DNA of 64,000 bases from Lactiplantibacillus paraplantarum (GCF_003641145.1 NZ_CP032744.1:2604001-2668000), one strand, 5' to 3'; counted from the stretch's first letter, positions 26,899-36,494 are shown. The notes: generated by a model from the sequence alone, not told the origin. Numbers and translations are program-made.

Positions 26899-27741
26899 CT
26901 AATGGTCACGCTTGGGCATCAAAAAATGCTGTACTTCAGTAATATAGTCATTATCAGCGTTCACCTTAGCCAATAGTGCTTGATCATGAGTGCTGGTGAA
27001 CCCAGTTCGACGAAGATGTTCATATAAATCCAAGTACGGTAACTGCTGATCACGGGCAACCGCCAACTCAAGCTCAATATCATAGTCAACTTTGCAAAAA
27101 TCAACACTGAGTCGGCCCGCTTCATCTACCGTTAAAATCGCGTAATGTGCCCGCTGGTCAGCCATGAATTTAGCATACGGGCTGTATGGTTGGCCCGCAG
27201 CACCAGGGTTAATAATAAGTTGGCCCCGCTTGCTAACTCGCATAATTTGTTGGTGCGTATGACCATAAATAGCCACATCCGCGTCCCCTGCCAAGTGATC
27301 AAAATTAGCCTGCTGTTCATCTGGGTACAAATCATGACCGGTCGAACGTTCTGGCTGATTATGAGCTAGTTGAAAGGTTAACCCATTCACAGTCACGGTC
27401 GTTGCAATCGGTCGTTGTACCAATTCAGCATAATGATCAGCGCTTAGGTGTGTCACCAAATATTCCGTCAAACGCGCAAAATAAACTTGCGACGGATCAT
27501 TTAATTGTCCCATTCCCGTCATAATAGCATTGATGCCTTGTTCCCAATTGCCCTGCAACCATACCGATGGTGTCAGCGCCGCAAGCGTCTGATATAACTT
27601 TTCCGCACCCGGACCGGGTAAGAATAAATCACCCAAAAACCAATAGTCCGTCACTGCTCGTTGTTTTGCATCGGCAAGCACGGCGTTAAGTGCCGTTAAG
27701 TTGCCATGAATATCTGCTAATACCGCAATTCGGTGTAACAT
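26899..27741 (-). CDS. Metallophosphoesterase (YfcE-like fold)
   Basis: 280 residues of calcineurin-like fold. Metal ligands: AVLADIHGNLTAL (DxH), WFLGDLF (GD), LQGNWEQ (GNxE/H variant) and IYGHTHQQ (GHTH), with HNQPERS between. A cytoplasmic phosphodiesterase or phosphatase. The start is the ATG of MLHRIAVL after GGAAG. Confidence 0.85.
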   Translation of the reverse strand: MLHRIAVLADIHGNLTALNAVLADAKQRAVTDYWFLGDLFLPGPGAEKLYQTLAALTPSVWLQGNWEQGINAIMTGMGQLNDPSQVYFARLTEYLVTHLSADHYAELVQRPIATTVTVNGLTFQLAHNQPERSTGHDLYPDEQQANFDHLAGDADVAIYGHTHQQIMRVSKRGQLIINPGAAGQPYSPYAKFMADQRAHYAILTVDEAGRLSVDFCKVDYDIELELAVARDQQLPYLDLYEHLRRTGFTSTHDQALLAKVNADNDYITEVQHFLMPKRDH

Positions 27742-27923
27742 CTCTTGCCACTTCCTTATGTAACTTATTACTTCCAGTATACGCCGGCACATCATGAATG
27801 TCGCATCTGTAAAGCGACCTTATTAATGTCGTTGAATAAGCGCAGATAGTCGCCTTCATGAATATTCAATTGTATGCTAATAGTAACATTTAGATTAATT
27901 AATACCTTGGGGGAGGCATTACT

Positions 27924-28241
27924 ATGCAACAACTAACACCATTAGCGACCTATTCTGCTTTATCCCACTATTGGACCATCATCACTCACGAAGGTCTCTC
28001 GGGATTAGTCACTATCAAACAACCTTTGACAGCCATACTTAACGACTGTCTTGCTGCTCACGTGACGATTCTTTGTGAGACAGCGTCCATGTTCTTATTG
28101 ATTATTCATGACCATCGTCAAAAAATAGCGATTCCAGGGCATATTTATCCTGGCACCACTCAATCCTACCATATATCACTAGATGGTTGGCCCGTCGATA
28201 ATAGTACGGCGTTGCTAACAATTATTCAGAAATATCGCTGA
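27924..28241 (+). CDS. Hypothetical protein (105 aa)
   Basis: Not recognised. Soluble, begins MQQLTPLATYSALSHYWTII. A strong GGGGGAGG site is 8 bases before the ATG. Followed 141 bases later by the XRE gene on the same strand. Confidence 0.65.
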   Translation: MQQLTPLATYSALSHYWTIITHEGLSGLVTIKQPLTAILNDCLAAHVTILCETASMFLLIIHDHRQKIAIPGHIYPGTTQSYHISLDGWPVDNSTALLTIIQKYR

Positions 28242-28382
28242 CCAATTTATAGCTACACCACAAGGTTACCCAACCATCACCAATCCGGTCGAAATAGCGC
28301 CGCTAAATTTGTTGATAAAACTGCTGGCACTTTAACTCCTATGTTAAAATAAAGAGAAGTAACCAAGGGGGAGGAAGCTGAC

Positions 28383-29210
28383 ATGCAGATTGATAAGCAA
28401 CAAGTCGGCAAGCGGATTCACCAGCTTAGAACAACAGCCGGTTTAAGTATGGCTGCACTCGCATCCGCAGTTGGTTTAGCTGGTAAAAGTACCATTAATG
28501 ATTGGGAAAAAGGACGAACCTTAGCTAGCACTGAACGGATGACTAAATTAGCTGTGTTTTTCAAGGTCTCAACTAACTATCTTCTGTATGGTAACCTGAC
28601 TGAATACGTGACCACTATCTTCCAAAAAAATGGCCTTAATCACTCAGAATTTAACGTCTTATTATGGGAGTACGTGGATTTAACAACAACTAATCCCAAT
28701 GTATTATCCAGTGATGTCTTCAGCCCAACTGCTCATACTGAACAAGCACAGTCAAATCAAACCAAGATTGCAACGGCCTTGATCGCACCAACCATCAATC
28801 ATGCCATCCAACAAATCGTTCCCGCCGTTGTGCAGCATTATCAGGATACGACCGTCACCTATCCAGAACCAGATGAGATCATTCAGGCTGGTTGCTATGT
28901 GTTTCGACAACGAATTCAGATTATCCGGCGTACTTTTACTGGCAAATATAATCGAATCGTCCGCCTGCTCGATAACGTGGATCTATACGAAAAACTACAG
29001 CCCGACGATGATTTTAAAGCTTACTTAAATCAAACAACGACACCAAAAGAAGATAGTCGTAATGGGTTCTCACTGGACGAGAAATACCAGCGCCAAATGA
29101 ACCAATTAATGACTAAATTCCATCAACAACTTAATGAGATCAACGCTGCTTATCAAGCTGAACTAGCTGCTACTGAAGGTCGCCAGCCTGATTCAGCTAC
29201 TGACAATTAG
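28383..29210 (+). CDS. XRE-family transcriptional regulator
   Basis: 275 residues. The helix-turn-helix (about 10-65) reads AALASAVGLAGKSTINDWEKGR. The rest is a helical region of unknown type ending in a Gln/Glu-rich coiled segment (about 235-265). A GGGGGAGG site precedes the ATG. Targets unknown. Confidence 0.8.
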   Translation: MQIDKQQVGKRIHQLRTTAGLSMAALASAVGLAGKSTINDWEKGRTLASTERMTKLAVFFKVSTNYLLYGNLTEYVTTIFQKNGLNHSEFNVLLWEYVDLTTTNPNVLSSDVFSPTAHTEQAQSNQTKIATALIAPTINHAIQQIVPAVVQHYQDTTVTYPEPDEIIQAGCYVFRQRIQIIRRTFTGKYNRIVRLLDNVDLYEKLQPDDDFKAYLNQTTTPKEDSRNGFSLDEKYQRQMNQLMTKFHQQLNEINAAYQAELAATEGRQPDSATDN

Positions 29211-29252
29211 TTCAAACTCGATTGGCTGTCTAAAAAGGATTGGACAAAACTT

Positions 29253-29305
29253 CAAAACGCGTAAATTACCCAAAGCAAACTGAGTAATTTACGCGTTTTG
29301 TTTTC
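29253..29305. terminator. Bidirectional terminator
   Basis: Perfect stem CAAAACGCGTAAATTAC with its complement, between convergent genes. Confidence 0.85.
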
Positions 29306-29403
29306 CACGACAATGGTACCGCACTAAATTCAATTGTTTAATTGGTATCGCTGACGCCCACCTAACTTATTTTAACCGTGCATAACTAACCGCTGATCAA
29401 TTG

Positions 29404-29850
29404 CTACTTATCAACAACCGTTGCAACTTCTTGATCATGACTAACTTGTCCACTTGTGGATAGGTTGATTTTTTCAGCCGGCTGGCCACCTTTATCCACA
29501 GTCACCATTACCGTCATATCCTCATCATTTTCAGCCGCTTGTTCTTGATCCACAAATGCTAACGGCGTCTCTGGGGTCACTTGGTCACCTTCATGCACAT
29601 AGGTCGCAGGCGCCACACTAGTGTTGACCCCCATCTGCAATATTACTGTCAGTTTGCCCGTCGATAGTTCAATCGCGTTTTGTTCCGGCATCAACGCGCT
29701 GACCGTCCCCGACACCGGACTGAAAATATGGTGTCGTTCTGGTACCACCGCAAAACCAGTCTTATTCGCAGCCACTGTGGATAAATCGTGCAACGTTCCA
29801 TCAACTGGTGCGTACAACTTAACTTTTTTACCGAATGAAAATAGTCCCAT
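29404..29850 (-). CDS. EIIA-Glc-like protein lacking both histidines
   Basis: 148 residues with the EIIA-Glc fold: a lipoyl-like start KVKLYAPVDGTL and FSPVSGTVSALMP. In active EIIA-Glc the two key His are in xxHAxxx and LxHxGxxTV. Here the first position is Asn (EQNAIEL) and the second Gln (VILQMGVNTSV), so phosphotransfer seems impossible. The intact comparator in this window is the EIICBA gene at the left edge. Possibly a regulatory or binding relic. Stands alone downstream of the cellobiose-type PTS operon. Confidence 0.8.
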   Translation of the reverse strand: MGLFSFGKKVKLYAPVDGTLHDLSTVAANKTGFAVVPERHHIFSPVSGTVSALMPEQNAIELSTGKLTVILQMGVNTSVAPATYVHEGDQVTPETPLAFVDQEQAAENDEDMTVMVTVDKGGQPAEKINLSTSGQVSHDQEVATVVDK

Positions 29851-30335
29851 GATAAAACCCTCCCAAATTTGATGACTAGATCTCCATAATGGTGCTGGCC
29901 AGCTACCGTTCTTTGATTATCTCTATCCTAACTGCTCGAACGGGTTTCAGGTCAAGGGTTTTGTTTAATTTCTTTAAATCACTACCGGTCTACTTAGATT
30001 ATCACCCTCAGTTCAAGGCTCAAAATTGCACCTAGAGCTAACTTCAAACTACCCTAATGATTCATAATTAGACCATCACTCAGATTGGTTTAAGATTAAA
30101 GGCTTTCTAACCATGCACGCTGACTCCAGTTTCTGGTCTACACAAAAGTTCCCCACCAGCATCAAACTAATGGGGAACCGTAACATATATTGGTATCCAG
30201 AGATACCCACCACCAAAACGATCTAGGATTTGGTTAGTGTTTGATTATTACTCGGATAAGTCACGACTATGTTAAAGCAACCACCGCACACGTTGGTGAT
30301 TCACAATCGTATTAACTTTCCCGGTTAAATCCTAA
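29851..30335. other. Intergenic region between EIIA-like gene and PTS operon
   Basis: 485 bases without a supported gene. It contains the PTS operon terminator at 30148-30178 and presumably the promoter of the EIIA-like gene, which is not clear by eye. Confidence 0.5.
30148..30178 (-). terminator. Terminator of the beta-glucoside PTS operon
   Basis: GTTCCCCA pairs with TGGGGAAC over a 15-base loop; TTTTG follows on the minus strand. Confidence 0.65.
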
Positions 30336-30662
30336 TTATCTATCGCCAAGTAGCTTTTCGGCTGCTTGTAAGACGTTTTCACCATTCATCATGCCATAAT
30401 CAGACATGTTAATGATATCCATTGGAATCCCAGCCTTATCAGTCTTCTTCTTCACATCGTTCGCCATGTAGCGAACTTGTGGTCCTAATAATAAGACGTC
30501 GGGATGCGGATCTTGGCTCAATTGGTGGTCAATATCAGCTGCCGAGGTCGCAAAGATCTTGTAATCAACGCCATCTTGCTTAGCCGCAGCTTCCATCTTA
30601 GAAACTAACAGTGAGGTTGACATTCCTGCAGAACATGCCAACATAATAATTTTTTCAGCCAT
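30336..30662 (-). CDS. PTS EIIB, lactose/cellobiose family
   Basis: 108 residues with the phospho-Cys in IIMLACSAGMSTSLLVSKM near residue 10. Takes phosphate from an EIIA and passes it to the sugar carried by EIIC. Third gene of an operon with the glucosidase and EIIC. No EIIA of the matching family is in the operon, so it must be supplied elsewhere. Confidence 0.92.
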   Translation of the reverse strand: MAEKIIMLACSAGMSTSLLVSKMEAAAKQDGVDYKIFATSAADIDHQLSQDPHPDVLLLGPQVRYMANDVKKKTDKAGIPMDIINMSDYGMMNGENVLQAAEKLLGDR

Positions 30663-30684
30663 AATCGTTTAATTCCTTTCCAAA

Positions 30685-32157
30685 TTACATCTTTTCGATT
30701 TCAGCGTTACCGGCAGCGGCTTCCGCAGCGGCCTTTTCGCCTTCTTCTTTTGTTAAGATTGCATCGTACTTCTTAGCGAATGGGAAGTAAATTGCCGTTG
30801 ACATAACCAACGTAATTGTTTGCCAGATAGCCATCTTCCAGCCACCAATTAGGAAGCCAGAAATAATCGCTGGCGTTGTCCATGGGGCCGCAAAACCATT
30901 CAGTGGTGGTACGATTCCGAAGTAGATAACCAGATACGTCGATAATGCCACAATAACTGGTGTCAAGAAGAATGGAATCGCTAAGAATGGGTTCATCACA
31001 ATTGGTAACCCAAACAAGAATGGTTCGTTAATATTGAATAAAGCTGGAACAAATTCAACTTTACCAATTGTCTTAAATTGAACAGATTTAGCTGCAAACA
31101 ATGTAAAGATAACAAGTCCGATCGTAATCCCAGAACCAGTTAAGTTAATGAAGTTATTGTAAAATTCGTTAGTCACAATGTGGGCACCTTGAGCAACGGT
31201 CAACTTACCTGCCTTATATAAAGAAGCATTGTCGAACGTGTTAGGAATTAATAACCCACTGGTGATGGCCCCCATGATTAACCCACCATGGACCCCAAAG
31301 AACCAGAAGAATGGGACTAAGAACGCAATAACTAACGCGCCACCAAGTGAGTCTGATAATCCTTGAAGTGGTGTTTGAAGAACCTTGTAAATAAATTGCA
31401 ACATATCAGTATTGCCGAAAGCACTGAAGGCCGCAAAGATCAACATAGCGACAATCAAGATAACCCCGGCTGGAATCATAGCAGTAAATTGGTTCGCAAC
31501 ACTAGCTGGTACTTGTTCTGGTAAGGTAATCTTCCAACCCTTACGAATCATCGCAGAGTAGGCCCAACCAACTAAAATCCCAACAATAATGGCGGCAATC
31601 ATCCCTTGGCCGCCTAACCAAGTAATGTTAACAACCCCAGTAACTGGTGCTTGCACAAAATCTTGAAGGACTTTTGGTAACTTATCAATATTTTGTGAAA
31701 CCGCGCTACCAGACATAACGACATTACCAGCAGCGTTGGTAATCCCAGAACCAGCTTTCCCCATTGCTGCAACTAATGGGTTAGCAATATTAAGCGTTTG
31801 CAAAAGCAAGAATACGGCCATCGAAGTTAACCCAGCTGGTAGCGGTTCATACCCTTCGTTACGGACGTAGACATACGCAATCCCAACAGCAGCCCAGAGT
31901 GAGAGCACCCCAAACGTTACTGTATAGGCTTGGTTAAAGAACGCAGCCCAACCAGAGGCTTTGATGACGGCAGCCACGGCTGGAATTGGAATATTCGATA
32001 AGATTAAGAATACAGAACCAATGATAATAAATGGTAAGGCGTAAACCATCCCATCTTGTAAGGCTTTAACTGGCTTAGTATTAACGAACTTCATTATTGG
32101 TGGTAAAACTTTATTGTTAATGAAATTGCTAAAAGCGCCATTACTACTATTTTCCAT
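30685..32157 (-). CDS. PTS EIIC, cellobiose/beta-glucoside family
   Basis: 490 residues, eight to ten membrane helices. Family hallmarks: FVNTKPVKALQDGMVYALPFIIIGS near the N-terminus, FNINEPFLFGLPIVMNP and APWTTPAIISGFLIGG. Carries the glucoside across the membrane during phosphorylation. Its ATG overlaps the stop of the glucosidase gene by one base. Confidence 0.92.
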   Translation of the reverse strand: MENSSNGAFSNFINNKVLPPIMKFVNTKPVKALQDGMVYALPFIIIGSVFLILSNIPIPAVAAVIKASGWAAFFNQAYTVTFGVLSLWAAVGIAYVYVRNEGYEPLPAGLTSMAVFLLLQTLNIANPLVAAMGKAGSGITNAAGNVVMSGSAVSQNIDKLPKVLQDFVQAPVTGVVNITWLGGQGMIAAIIVGILVGWAYSAMIRKGWKITLPEQVPASVANQFTAMIPAGVILIVAMLIFAAFSAFGNTDMLQFIYKVLQTPLQGLSDSLGGALVIAFLVPFFWFFGVHGGLIMGAITSGLLIPNTFDNASLYKAGKLTVAQGAHIVTNEFYNNFINLTGSGITIGLVIFTLFAAKSVQFKTIGKVEFVPALFNINEPFLFGLPIVMNPFLAIPFFLTPVIVALSTYLVIYFGIVPPLNGFAAPWTTPAIISGFLIGGWKMAIWQTITLVMSTAIYFPFAKKYDAILTKEEGEKAAAEAAAGNAEIEKM

Positions 32158-33539
32158 TACAATTCATCTCCATTTTTTGCTAGAATCCCTTGAAGCCAAT
32201 AGTATGATTTCTTAGGGACCCGCTTTAAGTCTTTTAGATCATGATTACTCCGATTAACGTATACAACCCCGTAACGTTTTTCGATATCCGCATGCGAACT
32301 TGGAATATCGATCAATCCCCAACCGAGATAACCGAGTACTTTTGCGCCATCAATCAACATGGCATCTTTCATTGCCTTGATATGTTCTTCGTGATAAGTA
32401 ATCCGCTCATCATCTTCGATCATATGCTGGCCATCCCAATGCTCGCGTAATCCAATCCCGTTTTCGATTGGGAACACTGGTACTTCGTATTGATCGTACA
32501 ATTTGGTAATCAAGTTCCGGAAGCCGAGCGGATCAATCGCCCAGCCCCACTCATTAGCTTTCAAAAAGCGATTAGCCTCAAATGAATAATTGAGATAACG
32601 GTTCGGTACAGCATCAACTGGCACCTTATCGCCATTGATAACCGTTGAACGATAATAACTAAAGGCTAAAAAATCCGCTTTCATTTTACCAATGATCGCT
32701 TCATCACCTGGTTGTAAATCATAATCAATCCCCTGTTGCTCGACGTAACGTAGTACTTCTGGCGAATAATGACCATGCACGTAAGCGTCATTCAAATTAT
32801 TATTTAAAAATTCGTCACTCTTACGGGCCATCATAATATCAATTGGTTTGGCCGTTTCTGGATAAACCGGGGTATAGGCTAACATGCCACCAATCTTAAC
32901 GTCGTCGTAGTTGCGATGTACAAAGTCATCTAAGCGAGCGTGCGCTAACATGGTGTGGTGGAAAATCCGGTACAAATCATTAACACTCTGATCACCCTTG
33001 GTATAACCTGAAATATTGAAGACCTCATCGGTAAAATATAAATTATGTTCATTGAACACGATCCAATATTTAACCCGGTCAGCAAAGTGGGCAATCATCT
33101 TTTCGCCGAAACGAACGAACGCATCGACAGTGTGGCGCGACATGAACCCGTTTTCATTTTCAGCCAATGCTAACGGCATATCAAAGTGATACAGGCAAAT
33201 CATCGGCGTAATGCCCCGCGCTAACATGGCATCAACTAACCGATCATAAAAAGCAATCCCAGCCTCATTGAATTCACCATCGCCATCTGGTACAACCCGC
33301 GACCATGAAATCTGAATGCGATACATATTCAGATGCAGATCTTTCATTAGGTCGAGATCTTCTTCGTAGCGATGATATTCATCAATGGCATCATGCCAAT
33401 CCGAAGTGGTTGCCGTTGCTGGTCGAACATCATAGACTGACCGGCCTTTACCGTCCTCATCCCAAGCACCCTCAGTTTGCATACTTGACACTGAATTACC
33501 CCAGAAAAAATCCTTGGGCATCCGTCGCTCCTTATCCAT
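32157..33539 (-). CDS. 6-phospho-beta-glucosidase (GH1)
   Basis: About 460 residues. Cleaves the phosphorylated glucosides delivered by the PTS. GH1 motifs: FFWGNSVSSMQTEGAWDEDGKG, the acid/base in IVFNEHNLYF (NEH rather than the usual NEP/NEI) and the nucleophile in FPIENGIG. The start ATG follows GAGGAGG; an ATG seven codons upstream overlaps this site. First gene of the operon, under a cre box. Confidence 0.92.
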   Translation of the reverse strand: MDKERRMPKDFFWGNSVSSMQTEGAWDEDGKGRSVYDVRPATATTSDWHDAIDEYHRYEEDLDLMKDLHLNMYRIQISWSRVVPDGDGEFNEAGIAFYDRLVDAMLARGITPMICLYHFDMPLALAENENGFMSRHTVDAFVRFGEKMIAHFADRVKYWIVFNEHNLYFTDEVFNISGYTKGDQSVNDLYRIFHHTMLAHARLDDFVHRNYDDVKIGGMLAYTPVYPETAKPIDIMMARKSDEFLNNNLNDAYVHGHYSPEVLRYVEQQGIDYDLQPGDEAIIGKMKADFLAFSYYRSTVINGDKVPVDAVPNRYLNYSFEANRFLKANEWGWAIDPLGFRNLITKLYDQYEVPVFPIENGIGLREHWDGQHMIEDDERITYHEEHIKAMKDAMLIDGAKVLGYLGWGLIDIPSSHADIEKRYGVVYVNRSNHDLKDLKRVPKKSYYWLQGILAKNGDEL

Positions 33540-33566
33540 CAAACTCCTCCTCTTTAACAATTATTT

Positions 33567-33648
33567 TGGAAAACGCTTTCCTCGTGAAATAATACTAACC
33601 TATTTCCGTTTCAAAATCAATACTTTTACTTTAAAAATGTATACTTTT
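33567..33648 (-). promoter_or_regulatory. Promoter, cre box and direct repeats of the PTS operon
   Basis: TTGATT (33615-33620), 17-base spacer, TAGTAT (33592-33597). The cre box TGGAAAACGCTTTCCT (33567-33582) lies just downstream of the start point, so CcpA would block elongation or initiation. Two direct repeats of AAAAGTATNNATTTT type (33613-33627 and 33634-33648, 21 bp apart) flank the -35 region and look like sites for a specific regulator, which is not encoded nearby. Confidence 0.75.
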
Positions 33649-33731
33649 GTAAAAACAGACACTATCCCCTAATCTCAAACACACTAAAAAAGCTGATCTA
33701 ACAGTGATAGTTACCGTTAGACCAGTTTGAT

Positions 33732-34751
33732 TTACTTGTTCGACTGATTTTCAATCAACGTATCAACAGCCGCCAGCACCGCCACATCTGTGGGTCGAGC
33801 CTGCCATCCTAATAATTGTTGGGCTTTTTGTGTGCTAACATCATGATTAATTCGCATCATTAGGTTAGACTCGCGTAATTGACTACTAACTGGTGCTAAG
33901 ACCCGCACGAACCAGTCCGGAATCAAGTGCTTAGTCAATCCGGCAGCTAACTGGGGGCGTTGCTGTTGAATCAATGTCTTGATCCCGCTCATTGAAACCG
34001 AACCGGGAGCTACCGCTAAGAACCGTTGATTAGCCGCTGCTGGTGCGGTCATCGCCCGTACTTCCAGGTCGGCAACATCACGAACATCAACGACATTGAC
34101 CTTGAGATTAGGCATCATTTGGCCCGTTATTAGCCGACTGACCAGGTTAAAGCTACCCGTCACGTGGCCATTTAACGATGGTCCGAGCATGGCCCCCGCA
34201 TTGATGGTTGTAAATTCTGGACTGTCAGTATGTGCTTGACAATAGGCCCAGCCAGCCCGTTCAGCGACTAACTTCGACTTTTCATATAATGAAAGGCCCG
34301 CTTGATCTTCACGCGTCCAATCCGCCTCAGTGACGGGACGTGCATTATCAAGACGACTAAAGCTAACCGCTCCTAAGTTAGCTGTCATAACAACGCGCTT
34401 CACGCCGGCTGTCGTGGCCGCTTTTAAGACACGTAGCGTGCCAACTTTAGCTGCACTGGTCACTTCAGCGGACGCTTGGCCCTGATTGACAAACACGGGC
34501 GCCGCAACACTCATGACATACGTGACATTCCGCATTGCTTGCTCCCACCCTTGATTCCGCGTCAAATCTAACGCGACAAAGGTGAGCTGATCTAAGTTAG
34601 GCGTGCCGGCCAGCGTTTGTTTGACAGCGGGTATCTTATCTAACGACCGTAACGTTGCCCGTACTGGATAGCCAGCTGTTAGTAATTGTTTAATAATATG
34701 GCTTGCTAGAAACCCATTGCCACCAGTAACTAATACTAATGCTTTGTTCAT
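33732..34751 (-). CDS. NAD(P)-dependent aldehyde/ketone reductase (extended SDR)
   Basis: 339 residues. Rossmann motif VLVTGGNGFLASHIIKQLL at the N-terminus and the catalytic YxxxK as YEKSK; related to dihydroflavonol reductase-like and yeast GRE2-like enzymes. The ATG of MNKALVL with GGGGG upstream is chosen. Divergent from a MerR gene, whose likely operator is in this promoter, so induction by an electrophile or aldehyde is plausible. Confidence 0.85.
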   Translation of the reverse strand: MNKALVLVTGGNGFLASHIIKQLLTAGYPVRATLRSLDKIPAVKQTLAGTPNLDQLTFVALDLTRNQGWEQAMRNVTYVMSVAAPVFVNQGQASAEVTSAAKVGTLRVLKAATTAGVKRVVMTANLGAVSFSRLDNARPVTEADWTREDQAGLSLYEKSKLVAERAGWAYCQAHTDSPEFTTINAGAMLGPSLNGHVTGSFNLVSRLITGQMMPNLKVNVVDVRDVADLEVRAMTAPAAANQRFLAVAPGSVSMSGIKTLIQQQRPQLAAGLTKHLIPDWFVRVLAPVSSQLRESNLMMRINHDVSTQKAQQLLGWQARPTDVAVLAAVDTLIENQSNK

Positions 34752-34807
34752 ATTTAAATCCCCCGTAATATTGGTTGTTTTTTTCATCATGGCTTGTTAA
34801 TATAGCC

Positions 34808-34838
34808 ACTATAAACCTTAGATAACACTCTAAGGCAA
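34808..34838 (-). promoter_or_regulatory. MerR-type promoter of the reductase gene
   Basis: On the minus strand TTGCCT (34833-34838), a 19-base spacer and TATAGT (34808-34813). The spacer holds a perfect inverted repeat CCTTAGA / TCTAAGG (34816-34822 with 34829-34835). An over-long spacer with a centred dyad is the hallmark of MerR-activated promoters. Confidence 0.8.
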
Positions 34839-34855
34839 GCGTAAGGAGGATTTTT

Positions 34856-35299
34856 TTGACTTATACTATTAAAGAAGTCGCAAATAAAGTCGGACTTAGT
34901 GCATACACCTTGCGTTTCTATGATAAGCAAGGCTTACTGCCCTTTGTCAGCCGCGACCAATCTGGCTACCGAGCATTCACTGATGGCGACCTACACTTAT
35001 TGCATACGATCATTTGTCTAAAAAATACCGGCATGGCAATCAGTACCATTCGTCAGTACATCGACTATGTGATGGAAGGTCCCCAGTCAATTGCTAGGCG
35101 TCGACAACTGCTGACTGCCCATCGTGATACCATTCTTGCTCAGCAAGCCCGGATTATGACCAATCTGCAAGAAGTGGATTACAAATTAAAGCTTTACAGT
35201 GATCCTCATGCGAGCGACTTAGTCCACGAAGAACTTGCCCAAGCTAAGTCTGAAAAGCACGCCCTTGGCTTAGCAGATCCTTTTCCTGTCACTGAATAA
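34856..35299 (+). CDS. MerR-family transcriptional regulator
   Basis: 147 residues, TTG start with AAGGAGG upstream. N-terminal winged helix TIKEVANKVGLSAYTLRFYDKQGLLPFVSRDQSGYRAFTDGDL and a C-terminal coiled coil with an EEL segment. No Cys is in the C-terminal effector region, so it is not the thiol/metal type. It probably activates the divergent reductase gene through the 19-base-spacer promoter. Confidence 0.88.
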   Translation: MTYTIKEVANKVGLSAYTLRFYDKQGLLPFVSRDQSGYRAFTDGDLHLLHTIICLKNTGMAISTIRQYIDYVMEGPQSIARRRQLLTAHRDTILAQQARIMTNLQEVDYKLKLYSDPHASDLVHEELAQAKSEKHALGLADPFPVTE

Positions 35300-35342
35300 C
35301 CCATTCATATGGGGCGTTTCACACCACGATTGAGTACTAATT

Positions 35343-35373
35343 GCCGATTATCCTAAAATAATCGGCTTTTTTT
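35343..35373 (+). terminator. Terminator of the merR-like gene
   Basis: GCCGATTAT pairs with ATAATCGGC and is followed by seven T. Confidence 0.85.
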
Positions 35374-35377
35374 ATCC

Positions 35378-36494
35378 GACGAATTGTCAAATCAAGTGTA
35401 ACTTTTTACCGAAGAAAACTTCAGACGGTGTCTTCCAGACTAAGACCTTACGGGGTCGATTATTTAAATCCCTGACAAACTTCGCGATATCTTGATCGGT
35501 CAGTTCATCAAGGTCAGTTCCTTTGGGAAAATACTCTCGGATGAGACCATTGGTATTTTCGTTGGTCCCACGTTGTTGTGGTGCGTGCGGATCTGGAAAA
35601 TAGACTGAGATACCAAGCTCTTTACCGACTTCACGATAACCCGCAAACTCTGTACCTCGGTCTGGTGTAAGCGTACGAACGCGTTTAGGTGTGACTGTAT
35701 GCAGGAGGTCGATCATCGCTTGGGTCACATTCTTGGCATTCACTTTGGGTACACGCTCAGACAGAAGGTATCGTGACTTACGGTCGACCAGTGACACTAA
35801 ACCCGAACGCCCGATCTTGCCGCGAACGGTATCGCCTTCCCAATGGCCAAAACGAGTCCGATTCTCACATGAGACTGGTCGTTCATGGACTGATGGGACA
35901 TTATTAAAACGGCCACGTCGTTCGTTGACAGTTCCTTTAACCTTACGAGTTTTCCCACGATGTCGTAACTTTCGAGCGAATCCTCGAGCCCCATGACTTT
36001 TACGTTTAACGCCTAAATTATTTCGTTCAATTCCGCGATAAATCGTGTTGTAGCTGATATGCCAATTACTGTTCTCTAAAGATAAACGACCGGCGATTTG
36101 CTCGGGTGACCATTGCCGTTGAAGAATGCAGTGAAGGACAAAGTCGCGTAGCTTTAAATTCTCCAGTACCCTGAGGCGACGACTCTTTAATCGGCGCTGT
36201 TGATAGTTCTGCTGGGCTTTTACGGCAGAATAGGCACCCCGACCGCCGTTGCGTTTAATTTCTCGTGACACAGTGGCTTTGGAACAACCGATTTGATCGG
36301 CAATAACCTGGTAAGTATGGTGTAAAGTTACACCTAACAGTATGCATTCGCGGTCTTTTAAGGTAAGATGTGTATATGGACTCATAGCCTAAGAACTCCT
36401 TTAGATGATTGTTATGGTGACTTCATTCTACAGGACTCAGGCTAGGAGTCTATTTTTATTTTCTTACTTGTTGCACTTCAATTGTAAATTCGTC
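35378..36494 (-). mobile_element. IS30-family insertion sequence
   Basis: Imperfect terminal inverted repeats: GACGAATTGTCAAATCAAGT at the left and GACGAATTTACAATTGAAGT (complement) at the right. They flank one transposase gene. The left end lies five bases after the T-run of the upstream terminator. Flanking bases (TCC and CCC) are not a clean duplication, so the insertion may be old. Resembles ISLpl1-type elements (recognition, unverified). Confidence 0.85.
35387..36385 (-). CDS. IS30-family transposase
   Basis: 332 residues and apparently intact. N-terminal HTH LTLKDRECILLGV..YQVIADQIGCSKATVSREIKRN. The DDE catalytic residues are in FGHWEGDTVRG, TLTPDRGTEF and QRGTNENTNGLIREYFPKG. Mobilises the surrounding element. 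Confidence 0.95.
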   Translation of the reverse strand: MSPYTHLTLKDRECILLGVTLHHTYQVIADQIGCSKATVSREIKRNGGRGAYSAVKAQQNYQQRRLKSRRLRVLENLKLRDFVLHCILQRQWSPEQIAGRLSLENSNWHISYNTIYRGIERNNLGVKRKSHGARGFARKLRHRGKTRKVKGTVNERRGRFNNVPSVHERPVSCENRTRFGHWEGDTVRGKIGRSGLVSLVDRKSRYLLSERVPKVNAKNVTQAMIDLLHTVTPKRVRTLTPDRGTEFAGYREVGKELGISVYFPDPHAPQQRGTNENTNGLIREYFPKGTDLDELTDQDIAKFVRDLNNRPRKVLVWKTPSEVFFGKKLHLI

